A stretch of DNA of 64,000 nt from Kocuria rosea subsp. polaris (lineage in GTDB: Bacteria; Actinomycetota; Actinomycetes; Actinomycetales; Micrococcaceae). Positions within the stretch are counted from its first letter, which is position 1, and each line of letters opens with the position of its first letter. A program made the position numbers and the translations under genes. Below the pieces are notes generated by a model. That model was not told where the DNA came from, did not search any database, and was given only the letters and a program-made list of their open reading frames with translations. Shown here piece by piece: positions 17,107-26,012 of the stretch. The DNA lies in assembly GCF_001483755.1 (NCBI RefSeq), contig NZ_LQBK01000006.1, forward strand, positions 1-64,000. The letters are read 5' to 3'.

Positions 17107-17553
17107 CTACTCGGTGGCCTTGCCGTACTTGTCGTGGTGGTGGACGGCCGCGGTGCGGGCGTCGCGCTCGCGGGCGTCCCGCGGGCCGTCGTCGAACGCG
17201 GCGGCGGTGCGGTCCACGCCGGGCACCTCGGTGGTCGAGGGGACGTCCATGGCGACGGTGCGCCCGCCCTCGGCCCTCTTCGCCGTGCTGGACTGCAGGA
17301 TGCCCACCGGCACGAGCAGGGCCAGGGCGTAGAGGCCCAGGCCGATGATCCAGACCAGGGGGCTGTTGGGGTAGCTGGCGAAGGCGATGAAGCTGCCGAT
17401 CATGATGGCCATGCAGGCCACCAGGAAGACCAGGTTGTTGACCGTGCGTCCCTGGCCGGAGTGCGAGCGCACGGTGGCGCCGCTGCCGACGCTCCGGCCG
17501 GTCGACGCTCCGGTCGCGGACGTGCTGGTGGACGACGGAGCTCTGTTGGCCAT
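17107..17553 (-). CDS. Small two-helix membrane protein, tandem copy 1
   Basis: A 148-residue protein of unknown function. A disordered Ser/Thr-rich N-terminus (about 35 residues) precedes two hydrophobic helices around FLVACMAIMIGSFIAFASYP and VWIIGLGLYALALLVPVGIL, then a hydrophilic His- and Asp-rich tail (RTAAVHHHDKYGKATE). It is nearly identical through the membrane core to the product of 17748-18188 and is clearly a tandem duplicate; the tails have diverged. The ATG at 17553 follows AGAAGGATGGGAACC. I do not recognise a characterised family. Convergent with mfd. Confidence 0.75.
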   Translation of the reverse strand: MANRAPSSTSTSATGASTGRSVGSGATVRSHSGQGRTVNNLVFLVACMAIMIGSFIAFASYPNSPLVWIIGLGLYALALLVPVGILQSSTAKRAEGGRTVAMDVPSTTEVPGVDRTAAAFDDGPRDARERDARTAAVHHHDKYGKATE

Positions 17554-17685
17554 GGTTCCCATCCTTCTGGCGATCTGGGGGCGGCCGGCCACGGGCGGGC
17601 CGCGATGCATTCGCGTCCAGTCTAGTCGTTCCGGCCGACACCCCCGGACCCTCCTCGTGCGCACCGGCGGCTCCTGCCGGGAACG

Positions 17686-17726
17686 CGTACGGCCCCCTCC
17701 CGTAGATGCTGGGAGGGGGCCGTACG
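17686..17726 (-). terminator. Hairpin downstream of tandem copy 2
   Basis: Bases 17686-17701 pair perfectly with 17711-17726 (16 pairs, 9-base loop). It lies 22 bases past the stop of the copy 2 gene. It shares the stem core ggccccctcccg with the hairpin at 17042, so the terminator was duplicated along with the gene. Confidence 0.72.
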
Positions 17727-17747
17727 GCGTCGTCGTGCGGGGCGGGC

Positions 17748-18188
17748 TTACTGGGTCGCCTTGCCCAGGGTGTCGTCCTTGTGCTCCGAGCGGACCTCGG
17801 CATCCCGGGCGCCGATGTCCCGCGGGCGGTCCGGGAAGCTCTCGGCGGTGGTGGGGGTGCCGGCGACCTCCGTGGTCGGGGGAACGTCCATGGCGAGGGT
17901 GCGCCCGCCCTCGGCCCTCTTCGCGGTGCTCGTCTGCAGGATGCCCACCGGCACGAGCAGCGCCAGGGCGTAGAGGCCCAGGCCGATGATCCAGACCAGG
18001 GGGCTGTTGGGGTAGCTCGCGAAGGCGATGAAGCTGCCGATCATGATGGCCATGCACAGCACGAGGAAGACGAGGTTGTTGACGGTGCGGCCCTGGCCGG
18101 AGTGGGAGCGGACGGCGGCGCCGCCGCTGCGAGCGCGGGGCGAGGCGTCCTCCGAGACGCTGGTGGACGACTGGGCTCGGTTGGCCAT
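17748..18188 (-). CDS. Small two-helix membrane protein, tandem copy 2
   Basis: A 146-residue paralogue of the 17107-17553 product. It has the same MANRA start, the same RSHSGQGRTVNNLVFLV segment before helix 1 and the same pair of membrane helices, with only isolated substitutions over about 75 residues. The N-terminal linker and the acidic C-terminal tail (ending DTLGKATQ) differ. The upstream sequence around the start, including the AGAAGGATTGGAACC ribosome-binding region, is also conserved between copies, so the duplicated unit is about 640 bases including promoter-proximal DNA and terminator. Function unknown. Confidence 0.75.
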   Translation of the reverse strand: MANRAQSSTSVSEDASPRARSGGAAVRSHSGQGRTVNNLVFLVLCMAIMIGSFIAFASYPNSPLVWIIGLGLYALALLVPVGILQTSTAKRAEGGRTLAMDVPPTTEVAGTPTTAESFPDRPRDIGARDAEVRSEHKDDTLGKATQ

Positions 18189-18309
18189 GGTTCCAATCCT
18201 TCTGGCGGTGGGAGGCGGCCGGTCACGGGCGGCCGCGGAGGCGTTCGCGGTCAGTCTAGTCGTTCGGGCGCGGCCCGTCGGGGTGCGGCCCGCGGGGGGC
18301 GCGGCGGTC

Positions 18310-18963
18310 TCAGCCGAGCAGCGCGGGCCCGCTGCTGGCGCCGATCCGGGAGGCGCCGGCCTCGATCATCGCGAGGGCGTCCTCGCGGGTGCGGATCCCG
18401 CCGGAGGCCTTGACGCCGATGTCCGGGCCCACGGTCTCCCGCATCAGCCGGACGTCCGCCACGGTGGCCCCGGCGGTCGAGAAGCCCGTGGAGGTCTTCA
18501 CGAAGTCCGCGCCGGCGGCCACGGCGGCCTCGCAGGCCAGGACCTTCTGCTCGTCGTTCAGCAGGCACGTCTCGATGATCACCTTGAGTCGGGCCCCGCC
18601 CCGGTGGGCGGCCTCGGCGACGGCGCGGACGTCCGCCTCGACCCGCTCGCGCTCGCCGGCGCGGGCGGCGGCGATGTCGATGACCATGTCGATCTCGTCC
18701 GCCCCGGCGGCCACGGCCGTGGCGGTCTCGAACGCCTTGACCTCCGTGGCGGAGGCGCCCAGCGGGAAGCCGACCACCGAGCAGGTCAGCACGTCGCTGC
18801 CCGCCAGCTGCTCCCGCACGAAGGAGGTCCACACCGGGTTGGTGCACACCGAGGCGAAGCCGTACTGCTTGGCCTCCGCGCACAGGGTGGCGATCTGCTC
18901 GCGGGATGCCTCCGGCTTGAGCAGCGTGTGGTCGACGTACGAGGCGAGCTGAGGGGTGGTCAC
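18310..18963 (-). CDS. deoC: Deoxyribose-phosphate aldolase
   Basis: A 217-residue class I aldolase that cleaves 2-deoxyribose 5-phosphate to glyceraldehyde 3-phosphate and acetaldehyde in deoxynucleoside salvage. Diagnostic pieces are [11 protein letters not shown] at the N-terminus, [17 protein letters not shown], the Schiff-base lysine Lys156 in [15 protein letters not shown], and the second lysine in VKASGGIRT. The GTG start at 18963 has GAAAGG six bases upstream; the longer upstream frame has no support. A purine nucleoside phosphorylase and a phosphomutase of the same salvage route lie at 53-56 kb but are not linked. Confidence 0.95.
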   Translation of the reverse strand: MTTPQLASYVDHTLLKPEASREQIATLCAEAKQYGFASVCTNPVWTSFVREQLAGSDVLTCSVVGFPLGASATEVKAFETATAVAAGADEIDMVIDIAAARAGERERVEADVRAVAEAAHRGGARLKVIIETCLLNDEQKVLACEAAVAAGADFVKTSTGFSTAGATVADVRLMRETVGPDIGVKASGGIRTREDALAMIEAGASRIGASSGPALLG

Positions 18964-19172
18964 GGGCGGCCTTTCGACGGGTCGGGCGGGTCGCGCCCAG
19001 CCTACCCATCGACTCCTCGGATCCGTGGCTCTCACGCCGCCGGACAGTGCCCTGGGAAAGCTGCACCACGGTGTGCGTTCCATGGGAACCAGGTGGTGTG
19101 AGACGTAGCTGCGCGGGGGCCTTGTGCCTTCGCAGCAGTGCCTGAACGGCCGGCCTTCTGGGGACCCTGCGC

Positions 19173-20876
19173 TCAGCCGCCCAGTGCTTTCCGCATGGCC
19201 TTGTAGGCCCGGGTCGGGCGCCCGTCGTCGAACAGGAAGTCGTTGCCCTGGCGCAGTCTGTCGTGGCCGTCGATCCACCAGTTGTAGCGGTCGTCCACGC
19301 CCCACGTGGTGTAGGAGACGCAGGTACGTGAGCGCAGACAGGTGGCCAGCACTGCGGCGTACTGCTTCGCCTGGGCTTTCTTTCCCCGGCCGTCCGTGAC
19401 GTCGTTCTCGGAAATGCGGACGCGCAGACCGGCCTCCTCGAAGAGGTCGAGCGTATCGGTGAGGTCGTCGGCGGAGATGGCGTCGGTCCCGAGGTTGTAG
19501 ACGTGGGCCTGGAGGCCGACGCCGTAGATGTGGCCGCCCTGTGCGTTGGTGTCGAGTGCGAGCTCGAGCAGGGCGTCCTGTCGATCGCCCGGCACATCGG
19601 CCCCGTTCTCGTTGATGTACTGCTTGACGTCGGGGTCGGCGTCGTGGACGGCCTGGGAGACGACCGCCGGGTAGCCGGGCCCGAAGACGCGGTACCAGAC
19701 GTTCCGCTGGAGGCGGGTTCCCTGGTTGCGGTCGAACGGCTCGTTGACGACGTCGAGCGAGACCAGCCGCCCCTTGAAGTGCGTCACCACGGTGGTGACG
19801 TAGTCGAGGAGGGCCTCGGCGCTGGCACGGCGCTCACGCTCGGAGCCGGTCGGGAGTTCCTGCATCCAGCGGGGCATGGCCTCGCTGAAAGCGATGGTGT
19901 GCCCGTGCACGGTCATGCCCTTGCTCTCGGCGATCGCGAGGATCGCGTCGGCCTCTTCGAAGGTGTACTCGCCCTGCCGCGGGGAGAGGTGCTGCGGCTT
20001 CATCGCGTTCTCCGGTGTGACGGCGCCGAAGTTGCCCACGAGCTCCTGCGCGTAGTCCGCGTCCGAGACGAGCGGTCCGAGCGCCACTGCCGCTCCGATC
20101 GAGAAGCCCGGCCGGGCCCGGGCGGCCATGGCCTGCAGTCCGTCCGCCGACTGTTCGGCCTGCGCCACCACCGGGTCCGCGGTGGCCAGCCCAGTGCCCT
20201 CCGGCGCGGTGGCGGTGAGGGAGCTGACCTGGAAGGAGCCGCCGGCGCTCGACAGCCCCAGCCAGAGCTTCCCCGACTCGAACACCCCGCCGAAGGGCAG
20301 GGAGGACACGGTGTTCTCGCCGTCGGCGATCTCGATCGTGTCCCCAGACCGTCGCACCGTCAGCGTGGGCTCCGGATCCGAGACCGTGACGTGCTCGACG
20401 TACGCCGACTGGGGGCCGGACACGTTCTTCCGGGGCGAGCCGTCGAAGACCGCGATCTCGAGGTCGTCGCCGCGGAGCGTGAGCCGAAGGCCCGCCGGTT
20501 CGAGCCGGAACTCGTCGGCAATCACCGGCGGGCTGTCGTAGACGGCCCAGGACGCGTCGGCGACCACGTCGGTGAACGACGCGCTGAGGGAGAAGTCCCC
20601 CTCGGCCACCAGGTGCGTGCCGGCCAGGTTGAGCGGCGGATTCGCCTGGCCACCCTCGCCGTCCTTCTCGACGATGTGCCGTGCGGTGGCTGTGACCTGC
20701 AGCCCGTCGTCGTCGGACGTCACCCCCGGCATGTGCCGCCAGTCCTGCTGGAGCAGGTCGACGGGCACACCGGGCCCGGGCGCCGGATTGTTCGAGGAGC
20801 ACCCCGCGACGGCGAGCAGCAGGCCGGACGCCAGCACGACCAGTGCGCGCGCGGGCCCGGCCCTCAGGACCGCCAC
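19173..20876 (-). CDS. GH10-family glycoside hydrolase lipoprotein
   Basis: A 567-residue exported lipoprotein with a lipobox signal peptide (LLLAVAGC, cysteine near residue 26). An N-terminal beta-rich domain (about 40-230), probably a carbohydrate-binding or lectin-like fold, is followed by a GH10 (xylanase-family) catalytic domain. Catalytic residues are visible: acid/base Glu379 in LDVVNEPFD and nucleophile Glu490 in RISENDV, with [23 protein letters not shown] and the late [13 protein letters not shown] typical of the family. The GTG start at 20876 lies 13 bases inside the shifted-frame tail of the deacetylase gene. As last gene of a GT2/deacetylase operon it probably trims the polymer made there; xylan itself need not be the substrate. 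Confidence 0.87.
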   Translation of the reverse strand: MAVLRAGPARALVVLASGLLLAVAGCSSNNPAPGPGVPVDLLQQDWRHMPGVTSDDDGLQVTATARHIVEKDGEGGQANPPLNLAGTHLVAEGDFSLSASFTDVVADASWAVYDSPPVIADEFRLEPAGLRLTLRGDDLEIAVFDGSPRKNVSGPQSAYVEHVTVSDPEPTLTVRRSGDTIEIADGENTVSSLPFGGVFESGKLWLGLSSAGGSFQVSSLTATAPEGTGLATADPVVAQAEQSADGLQAMAARARPGFSIGAAVALGPLVSDADYAQELVGNFGAVTPENAMKPQHLSPRQGEYTFEEADAILAIAESKGMTVHGHTIAFSEAMPRWMQELPTGSERERRASAEALLDYVTTVVTHFKGRLVSLDVVNEPFDRNQGTRLQRNVWYRVFGPGYPAVVSQAVHDADPDVKQYINENGADVPGDRQDALLELALDTNAQGGHIYGVGLQAHVYNLGTDAISADDLTDTLDLFEEAGLRVRISENDVTDGRGKKAQAKQYAAVLATCLRSRTCVSYTTWGVDDRYNWWIDGHDRLRQGNDFLFDDGRPTRAYKAMRKALGG

Positions 20877-21084
20877 CAGCGGACGTCGTCCAGGCAGGCC
20901 AGCACTTCGGGGTCTCCGCTGACGTTCACCTGCAGACCGGCGACCTCTCCGGTGGTGCGGTTCCTGATGGCGAGGTGCGCCGAGATGCTGTCGTTGCCCG
21001 GCGCCACGTCGACCGGCGGTGGGAACAGGTGGCCGTCGGCCGTGGTCCCCTGCAGCTTCACCGAGTTCACCGGGTCGGCCGGGG
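20864..21084 (-). pseudogene. Out-of-frame C-terminal tail of the preceding deacetylase gene
   Basis: In another frame from the deacetylase, this stretch encodes DPVNSVKLQGTTADGHLF, then residues ending [10 protein letters not shown] and a stop at 20864. It parallels the deacetylase's first carbohydrate-binding repeat (DPTRSVKLVSGSAPSHLF, and FLDNVEML near its end). Adding one C to the five-C run at 21081-21085 (minus strand) would join the two frames as NGPPADPVNSVKL. The joined frame would overlap the GH10 start by 13 bases, like the other overlaps in this operon. Either a real frameshift or a sequencing error. Confidence 0.65.
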
Positions 21085-22464
21085 GCCGTTGCCGGCGTCG
21101 AAGGTGCCGTTGGCCACCAGGTTGGCGGGCTGCGGCGACGGGGCCTCCGCGCCGAGCGCCAGCATCTCCACGTTGTCCAGAAAGGCCGTGATCCCGGTCC
21201 CCGTGACGATCACCTGGAGACTGGCCCTGGCGACGTCCGTCGAGCTCGGCGTGTAGGTGAAGTTGAGCTCCTCCGCCCACCGGGAGTTCTCCCTCGTGCG
21301 GTACTGCCCGGAGACCCATTCTCCGGCAGCGTTGTACTCGTCGACGTAGAACGCCACCTCGCCCGAGGTCAGCGCGGAGACGTTGAGAAAGGACTTGTAC
21401 AAGTAGTTCGTCCCCGGGGTGACGGCGACCTGTGGTGAGAACAGGTGCGACGGGGCCGAACCCGACACGAGCTTCACCGACCGCGTGGGGTCGGGGTGGC
21501 TGCCGTTGCCGCCGGCGTCTGCCGTGACGGTCGTGGGGGCGTCGGTCCGCCAGCCCTCGCCGATGCCCGAGTCGAAGCCGGCGTTGGGCATCTTGTTGGG
21601 GGAGCCGGTCACGAGGCCCTCGGACACGTTGACGTTCTCGATCTGCCCGGCCGCCACCTTGGTCTGCACGTAGGCGGCGAGCTCGTCCAGCTCCGCGGTG
21701 CCGTACTCGAAGTCGTCCGGATTCTGGCTCGGGTTCGCTGCGATCTCGTGGAAGGTGAACACGACCCAGGTCTTGTCGGCGATCGCTTCGTCGACCTTCG
21801 CCTTCAGGGTGTCGACGGGGGTGACCCCCTCCTGGACCGGGATGTTCCGCAGCAGGTAGTCGCTGAGCGGCCAGGTGTTGTTGCCCGTGTCGGCGAAGCC
21901 CCGCATCGAGCTGTAGTGCTTGGCCACCTCGGCCATGACCGTCGGGTCGTAGTCGCCGTACGGCGGGGCGAACGCGGTCGCGTTGATGCCGTGCGCGGCG
22001 AGGGCGGACTTGCTGTTGGACAGTTCCGCATCGACCTCGGGGCCCGTCAGCTTGTCGGCCTGACAACCGTTGCCGGCGCTCACCAGGCACCGGTGGCTGA
22101 CGGTGTGCGACCCGATCTCCCAACCGTAGGTGTTCTGCAGCTGCAGGATCTGGTCCCAGGTCATGTAGGGGACGCCGGGATTCGCGCGGCACGCGTTCGG
22201 GGCGGTGGTCATGCCGACGCAGCCGGTGGTGACGTAGTTCGTGCCGGTGAGACCGTGCTGCTGAAGGGTCGGAGCGGCCTGGGTGAGAGCGCTGAGGTTG
22301 CCGTCGTCGAAGGTGAACGACACCAGCGCCGAGGGGGCGGGATGGCCGACGGCGGCGTTCGCCGCCGTCGGCGCCAGGAACCCCGCGATCAACGCCAGCA
22401 CCGCCCCTGCCACTGCAGCGAGCTCGGTGCGTGCCCTCGAGTTGCGGAACCTGCTCCTGCTCAT
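21067..22464 (-). CDS. Secreted NodB-type polysaccharide deacetylase with C-terminal carbohydrate-binding repeats
   Basis: A 465-residue exported protein: signal peptide at about 1-36 (ELAAVAGAVLALIAGFLAPT, then ANAA), then a NodB deacetylase domain. Motifs are SFTFDDGN near residue 50, IGSHTVSH near 119 (metal ligands Asp, His, His), FAPPYGDYDP and VVFTFHEI. A beta-sandwich carbohydrate-binding-like repeat follows (about 270-430), and a second begins at NLVANGTFDAG but is cut short by the frame change at 21081-21085. It should remove N- or O-acyl groups from an extracellular polymer. The ATG at 22464 has GGAG six bases upstream; a start at 22530 would overlap the previous stop but disrupt the signal peptide. 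Confidence 0.85.
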   Translation of the reverse strand: MSRSRFRNSRARTELAAVAGAVLALIAGFLAPTAANAAVGHPAPSALVSFTFDDGNLSALTQAAPTLQQHGLTGTNYVTTGCVGMTTAPNACRANPGVPYMTWDQILQLQNTYGWEIGSHTVSHRCLVSAGNGCQADKLTGPEVDAELSNSKSALAAHGINATAFAPPYGDYDPTVMAEVAKHYSSMRGFADTGNNTWPLSDYLLRNIPVQEGVTPVDTLKAKVDEAIADKTWVVFTFHEIAANPSQNPDDFEYGTAELDELAAYVQTKVAAGQIENVNVSEGLVTGSPNKMPNAGFDSGIGEGWRTDAPTTVTADAGGNGSHPDPTRSVKLVSGSAPSHLFSPQVAVTPGTNYLYKSFLNVSALTSGEVAFYVDEYNAAGEWVSGQYRTRENSRWAEELNFTYTPSSTDVARASLQVIVTGTGITAFLDNVEMLALGAEAPSPQPANLVANGTFDAGNGPRPTR

Positions 22465-22526
22465 CGGTTTCTCCGGGGTTCTCTCTCGGGCGGGCGGCAG
22501 CGCTGGGCCCGATCGCTGAACGGTCA

Positions 22527-24329
22527 TCACGAGCCCTGCAGCTGCTCGAACGCCCGTGCGACCGGCTGGACGTCGATGCCGCTCTCATCGATGACCCGCA
22601 GATGATCGGCGAAGACGTCGCTGGTGACGGTGTTCCGGTCCGCCGGGATGCTGTTCTCCTGAGTGCCGGTCGACTCAGGTTCCGCCACCTGGTGGTAGAC
22701 GAGGATCAGCCAGCCGTTCGCCTTGGACGTCTCGGCGAGTGCTGCGGCCAGATGGTCCGGCGTCGTCTCGTTGGTCACGTAGTAGACCTTCAGATTGTGC
22801 GATTCCAGGTTCTGCCGGGTGTTGATACCGATCTTCGTCCCGCGCACGGTGTCGAAGTACTTGCTCGCGTACCAGTCGACCTGGGGATCCGACCGTCCGT
22901 ACGGGGGCGCCAGGTTGCTGGTGCCGAGGCCGGCGTCCTCCAGCATTTCATCGCTCTTCCGCATCTGCTCGTCCAGCCGGTCGGCGCTGATCGCGGAGAG
23001 ATCGACGTGCTCGTAGCTGTGTGAAGCGATCTCGTGTCCGGACCCGTGCATCTGCCTCAGCTCGTCGGCCGTCATGAAGTTCGGCGTCTCGATGGCGCTG
23101 GCATTGATGTACTGGGTGGACGGGAAGCCGTGCTTGTCCAGCAGAGGAAGGGCACGGTCGTACACCGACTGCCAGCCGTCGTCGAACGTGATCGACACCA
23201 TGGGCTGGTCCCAGCGGAGGGGGCCCGCCTTGGTGACGTCGACCAGCGAGTAGTCGCGGACCCCGGTGGTGCCGTTTCCGCTCGACACCAGGGTGACCAC
23301 GGCCGTCCTCGCGCCCTCCGGGACCTGGAAGGCTTCCTTGATCGCCGTCCACTCTCCTGCAGGCGGCACCGTCGCCAGGAGGTGGAACTCGCGCTCACCG
23401 TTCGCGAGCACGAACTCCGCCACGACCTCCACTTCGCGCTCGGACCGGTAGGTCGCGCCGAACTCGAAGTATTGGTCGGGAGTCACCGGGACCGGCTGGT
23501 ACTCCCACTTCGCATCGCCGCTCCGGTGGTTCGCGGTGCGGGTCCAGAGGAAATTGCCGTCCTCGTCCTGGCCGCGTCCGGACTCGACCGTCGACGTTCC
23601 GGAGATGTACGTGGACCACGAGACGGGTGCGCCCGGCTGGGGACCGGTGAGCTCGGGGTTGGGAACGAGGTTGGGACCCGTCGCCGCGACGGACGGCAAC
23701 CGGACGTCGTCGGTCGCCTCGAGGTACGCGCCCTCGACAGTGACGCTGCCCTCCGAGGCGACCCGGAAGACGTACTCCACCGCCGTCACCGTGTCCGCGC
23801 TGTCGAACGCGTCGCTCACGGTGAACGCGGAATCGCCCGCCAGCTCGAGCGGGTCCGGCAGCTGCTCCAGAGTGGTGCTGCCATCGGCGTGGTATTGGCG
23901 GGCCAGCAGCGCGAATTCGGCGTCGTAGGAGGTGAACGCCTTGAACAGGTAGGTCGTGTCGGGCTCGACCTCCACCCGCGGGCTCGTCAGCGTGACATCC
24001 CCCGAGGCGTACCTGGTGATGTCGAGCTTCAGTGCTCGGTCGCTCACCTTTCCTTCGACGAGCTGCAGCGAGGCTCGGGCGTCACCGCTGTGGCCGGCCT
24101 TCCAGCCGCCCACGGAGTCGGCGGATGCCGACAGTCCCGCCGGCGCCGGAGGGCCCGCCGCACTCTCATCGAGCGGGGGGAGCAGGTTCGAGTCGGGCCG
24201 CGCCTGAGCGATGTCGTCCGTCCCCTCGGTGTACAGCACCCACCCGCTGGTGAGGACGGCCACCACCAGCGAGACGACGACGAGCGGATTCAGCAGCACC
24301 CGGCGAATTCGTCCACGTTCACGCCCCAC
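22527..24329 (-). CDS. Membrane-anchored NodB-type polysaccharide deacetylase
   Basis: A 600-residue protein with a single N-terminal membrane anchor (NPLVVVSLVVAVLTSGWVLY), two consecutive beta-sandwich carbohydrate-binding-like regions (about 60-210 and 225-370), and a C-terminal NodB domain. Deacetylase motifs are SITFDDGWQS near residue 381, IASHSYEH near 434, LAPPYGRSDP and WLILVYHQV. The GTG start at 24329 has a strong GGAGGT five bases upstream and overlaps the GT2 stop by 11 bases. The domain order (binding then catalysis) is the reverse of the following deacetylase, suggesting the two act at different points on the same extracellular polymer. Confidence 0.87.
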   Translation of the reverse strand: MGRERGRIRRVLLNPLVVVSLVVAVLTSGWVLYTEGTDDIAQARPDSNLLPPLDESAAGPPAPAGLSASADSVGGWKAGHSGDARASLQLVEGKVSDRALKLDITRYASGDVTLTSPRVEVEPDTTYLFKAFTSYDAEFALLARQYHADGSTTLEQLPDPLELAGDSAFTVSDAFDSADTVTAVEYVFRVASEGSVTVEGAYLEATDDVRLPSVAATGPNLVPNPELTGPQPGAPVSWSTYISGTSTVESGRGQDEDGNFLWTRTANHRSGDAKWEYQPVPVTPDQYFEFGATYRSEREVEVVAEFVLANGEREFHLLATVPPAGEWTAIKEAFQVPEGARTAVVTLVSSGNGTTGVRDYSLVDVTKAGPLRWDQPMVSITFDDGWQSVYDRALPLLDKHGFPSTQYINASAIETPNFMTADELRQMHGSGHEIASHSYEHVDLSAISADRLDEQMRKSDEMLEDAGLGTSNLAPPYGRSDPQVDWYASKYFDTVRGTKIGINTRQNLESHNLKVYYVTNETTPDHLAAALAETSKANGWLILVYHQVAEPESTGTQENSIPADRNTVTSDVFADHLRVIDESGIDVQPVARAFEQLQGS

Positions 24330-25668
24330 TGGGCACCTCCACACTGCCGGCCCGTTCCGGGGACTTCCACGTGTTGATCTCAGGGCGCTTGAACAGTCCG
24401 TGCCCGTTCGCAATGCAGCGAAGGGCCGCCGTCAGCTGGATCAGATCCATGATGTAGAACAGGAAGTACGCCGTCGGTGCATAGGCGGACAAGCGGGCAC
24501 GTTCACGTCCCGTCAGGTTCTCGTCCATCCAGACCGTCAGGAGTGTGTAGGCGGTGATGGTCGCGTACGCACCGATCATCAGGCCCGGCGTTTGCGCGGC
24601 CAGCGACCAGTAGACGGCGTACGTCCAGGCGAGAGGCGAGACGAGCAGCGTGAACTCGCTGAGCAGTGCCATCGGCATCCGGTAGTAGGTCAACGTGCCG
24701 GTGTACCGGCGGCTCGGGTTGAGCACCAGACGGCGGTACTTGATGAGGTTCTGGAGGCTTCCGTACTTCCAGCGGTAGCGCTGCTTGGCCAGCGCACGGA
24801 ACGTGAGGACGCCCTCGGTCTTGGCGACCACGTCCGCGCCGTAGATCATGCGGAAGCGCCGGTTGCCCAGGTTGGTGATCTTGGCGCTCAGCCCGATGTC
24901 CTCGGTGAGGGTGTCCGTGTCGTAGAAGTCGACCTTGCGCAGCACGCTCATCCGGTAGGTGGAGGCCACTCCACCGACCACGAACTCGCAGTTCAGCATC
25001 GAGTAGAGCTTTTTCGAGCGGTAGCCGATCATGTGCTCGAAACGCTGCAGGATGCCCAGCGCTGTCGGTTCTTCCAGGATCTGCACGTTGGCGGCGACAC
25101 CGGCCACGTACGGGTCGTCGAAGTAGGACAGGGCGTTCGTCACGGCGTCCGGTTCGATGATCGAGTCGGCGTCGAGTGTCATGACGAACTGGCCGGAAGC
25201 ATATTGGCGAAGTGCCGCGTTGAGGGCTCCGCCCTTGCCGACGTTCTGGGGCATCCGCACGATGTGCAGGTCCATGTCGGGGTGCCGCATCTGGTAGTCG
25301 AGGACCAGCTGACCGGTGCGGTCCTTGGAGGCGTCGTCGGCGACGATGACCTCGTAGAAGGGATAGGTGCTGCGCCGAAGGGAGTCGAGCGTCCGGACGA
25401 TCACGGCCTCCTCGTTGTGGGCGGCGATGACGATGGAGACGAGTCCGGACACCTCGGGCGCGTCCGAGCCGCCCCAGGCGGCCGTCGCCGCGCACTCCGG
25501 CTCGTCCTCGTGCGGATGCCGGACACCACCCCTCATGCTCTTCCGCCGCTGCTGCCAGACGTCATAGACGTTGGCGCCCACCAGGTACAGACCGAAGTGC
25601 ACGACGTAGAGGATGCTGACGCCCGCGAACAGCCAGAAGACCATCAGTGCGATGTCCATGCTCACCAT
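24319..25668 (-). CDS. Processive GT2 polysaccharide synthase (PgaC/IcaA/HasA-like)
   Basis: A 449-residue membrane glycosyltransferase. An N-terminal helix (about 7-30) is followed by a GT2 domain with VSIVIAAHNEE, the first aspartate block VADDASKD near residue 110, TLDADS, TLTEDIGLSAKI (catalytic TED near 255) and the processivity motif QRYRW near 296. Three to four C-terminal helices follow. This is the layout of synthases that polymerise and extrude beta-linked polysaccharides such as poly-N-acetylglucosamine, hyaluronan or cellulose. The two downstream deacetylases favour an N-acetylhexosamine polymer; that is inference. The start overlaps the upstream small gene by 7 bases (an in-frame ATG at 25659 is also possible). 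Confidence 0.88.
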   Translation of the reverse strand: MVSMDIALMVFWLFAGVSILYVVHFGLYLVGANVYDVWQQRRKSMRGGVRHPHEDEPECAATAAWGGSDAPEVSGLVSIVIAAHNEEAVIVRTLDSLRRSTYPFYEVIVADDASKDRTGQLVLDYQMRHPDMDLHIVRMPQNVGKGGALNAALRQYASGQFVMTLDADSIIEPDAVTNALSYFDDPYVAGVAANVQILEEPTALGILQRFEHMIGYRSKKLYSMLNCEFVVGGVASTYRMSVLRKVDFYDTDTLTEDIGLSAKITNLGNRRFRMIYGADVVAKTEGVLTFRALAKQRYRWKYGSLQNLIKYRRLVLNPSRRYTGTLTYYRMPMALLSEFTLLVSPLAWTYAVYWSLAAQTPGLMIGAYATITAYTLLTVWMDENLTGRERARLSAYAPTAYFLFYIMDLIQLTAALRCIANGHGLFKRPEINTWKSPERAGSVEVPSGA

Positions 25669-26012
25669 CCCGAGGAGCTGGTGGCGAACTCGGGGGCGTG
25701 GCGCGGCATCCTCGCGGACACGGCGACCGCGGCCGAGGCGCCGGCGGGCTGCCGGATCTCGTCGAACGAGGCGGTCGTGGCCGTGGCCGGAAGGGTCTCG
25801 TTGGGCACCACGGCGCGGACGAGAGCCGAGCGAGCGCCACCACGCCGATACATGAAGATGCCGATGAAGCGGAAGATCAGGGTGAAGAGCACCAGGGCCC
25901 ACAGCACAACACTCAGCTGGGCCACGAAACCGAGCAGACTCTCGAACATTGCTGCGTTCCGCCCGAAGGTCACCTGCCCGGTCACCGTGACAACGCTCCC
26001 GACCTGAATCAT
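25662..26012 (-). CDS. Small single-helix membrane protein of the GT2 operon
   Basis: A 116-residue protein: a short N-terminus (MIQVGSVVTVTGQVTFGRN), a long hydrophobic segment (about residues 25-52, LVLFTLIFRFIGIF at its end) followed by YRRGGAR, and a polar Ala/Thr-rich tail of about 60 residues. Its ATG has a near-ideal GGGGAGGT ribosome-binding site. Its stop overlaps the synthase start, so it is translationally coupled to the GT2. By position and size it could be an accessory subunit comparable to PgaD or IcaD, but no sequence similarity is evident. Its start overlaps the stop of the small gene upstream by four bases. Confidence 0.7.
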   Translation of the reverse strand: MIQVGSVVTVTGQVTFGRNAAMFESLLGFVAQLSVVLWALVLFTLIFRFIGIFMYRRGGARSALVRAVVPNETLPATATTASFDEIRQPAGASAAVAVSARMPRHAPEFATSSSGW

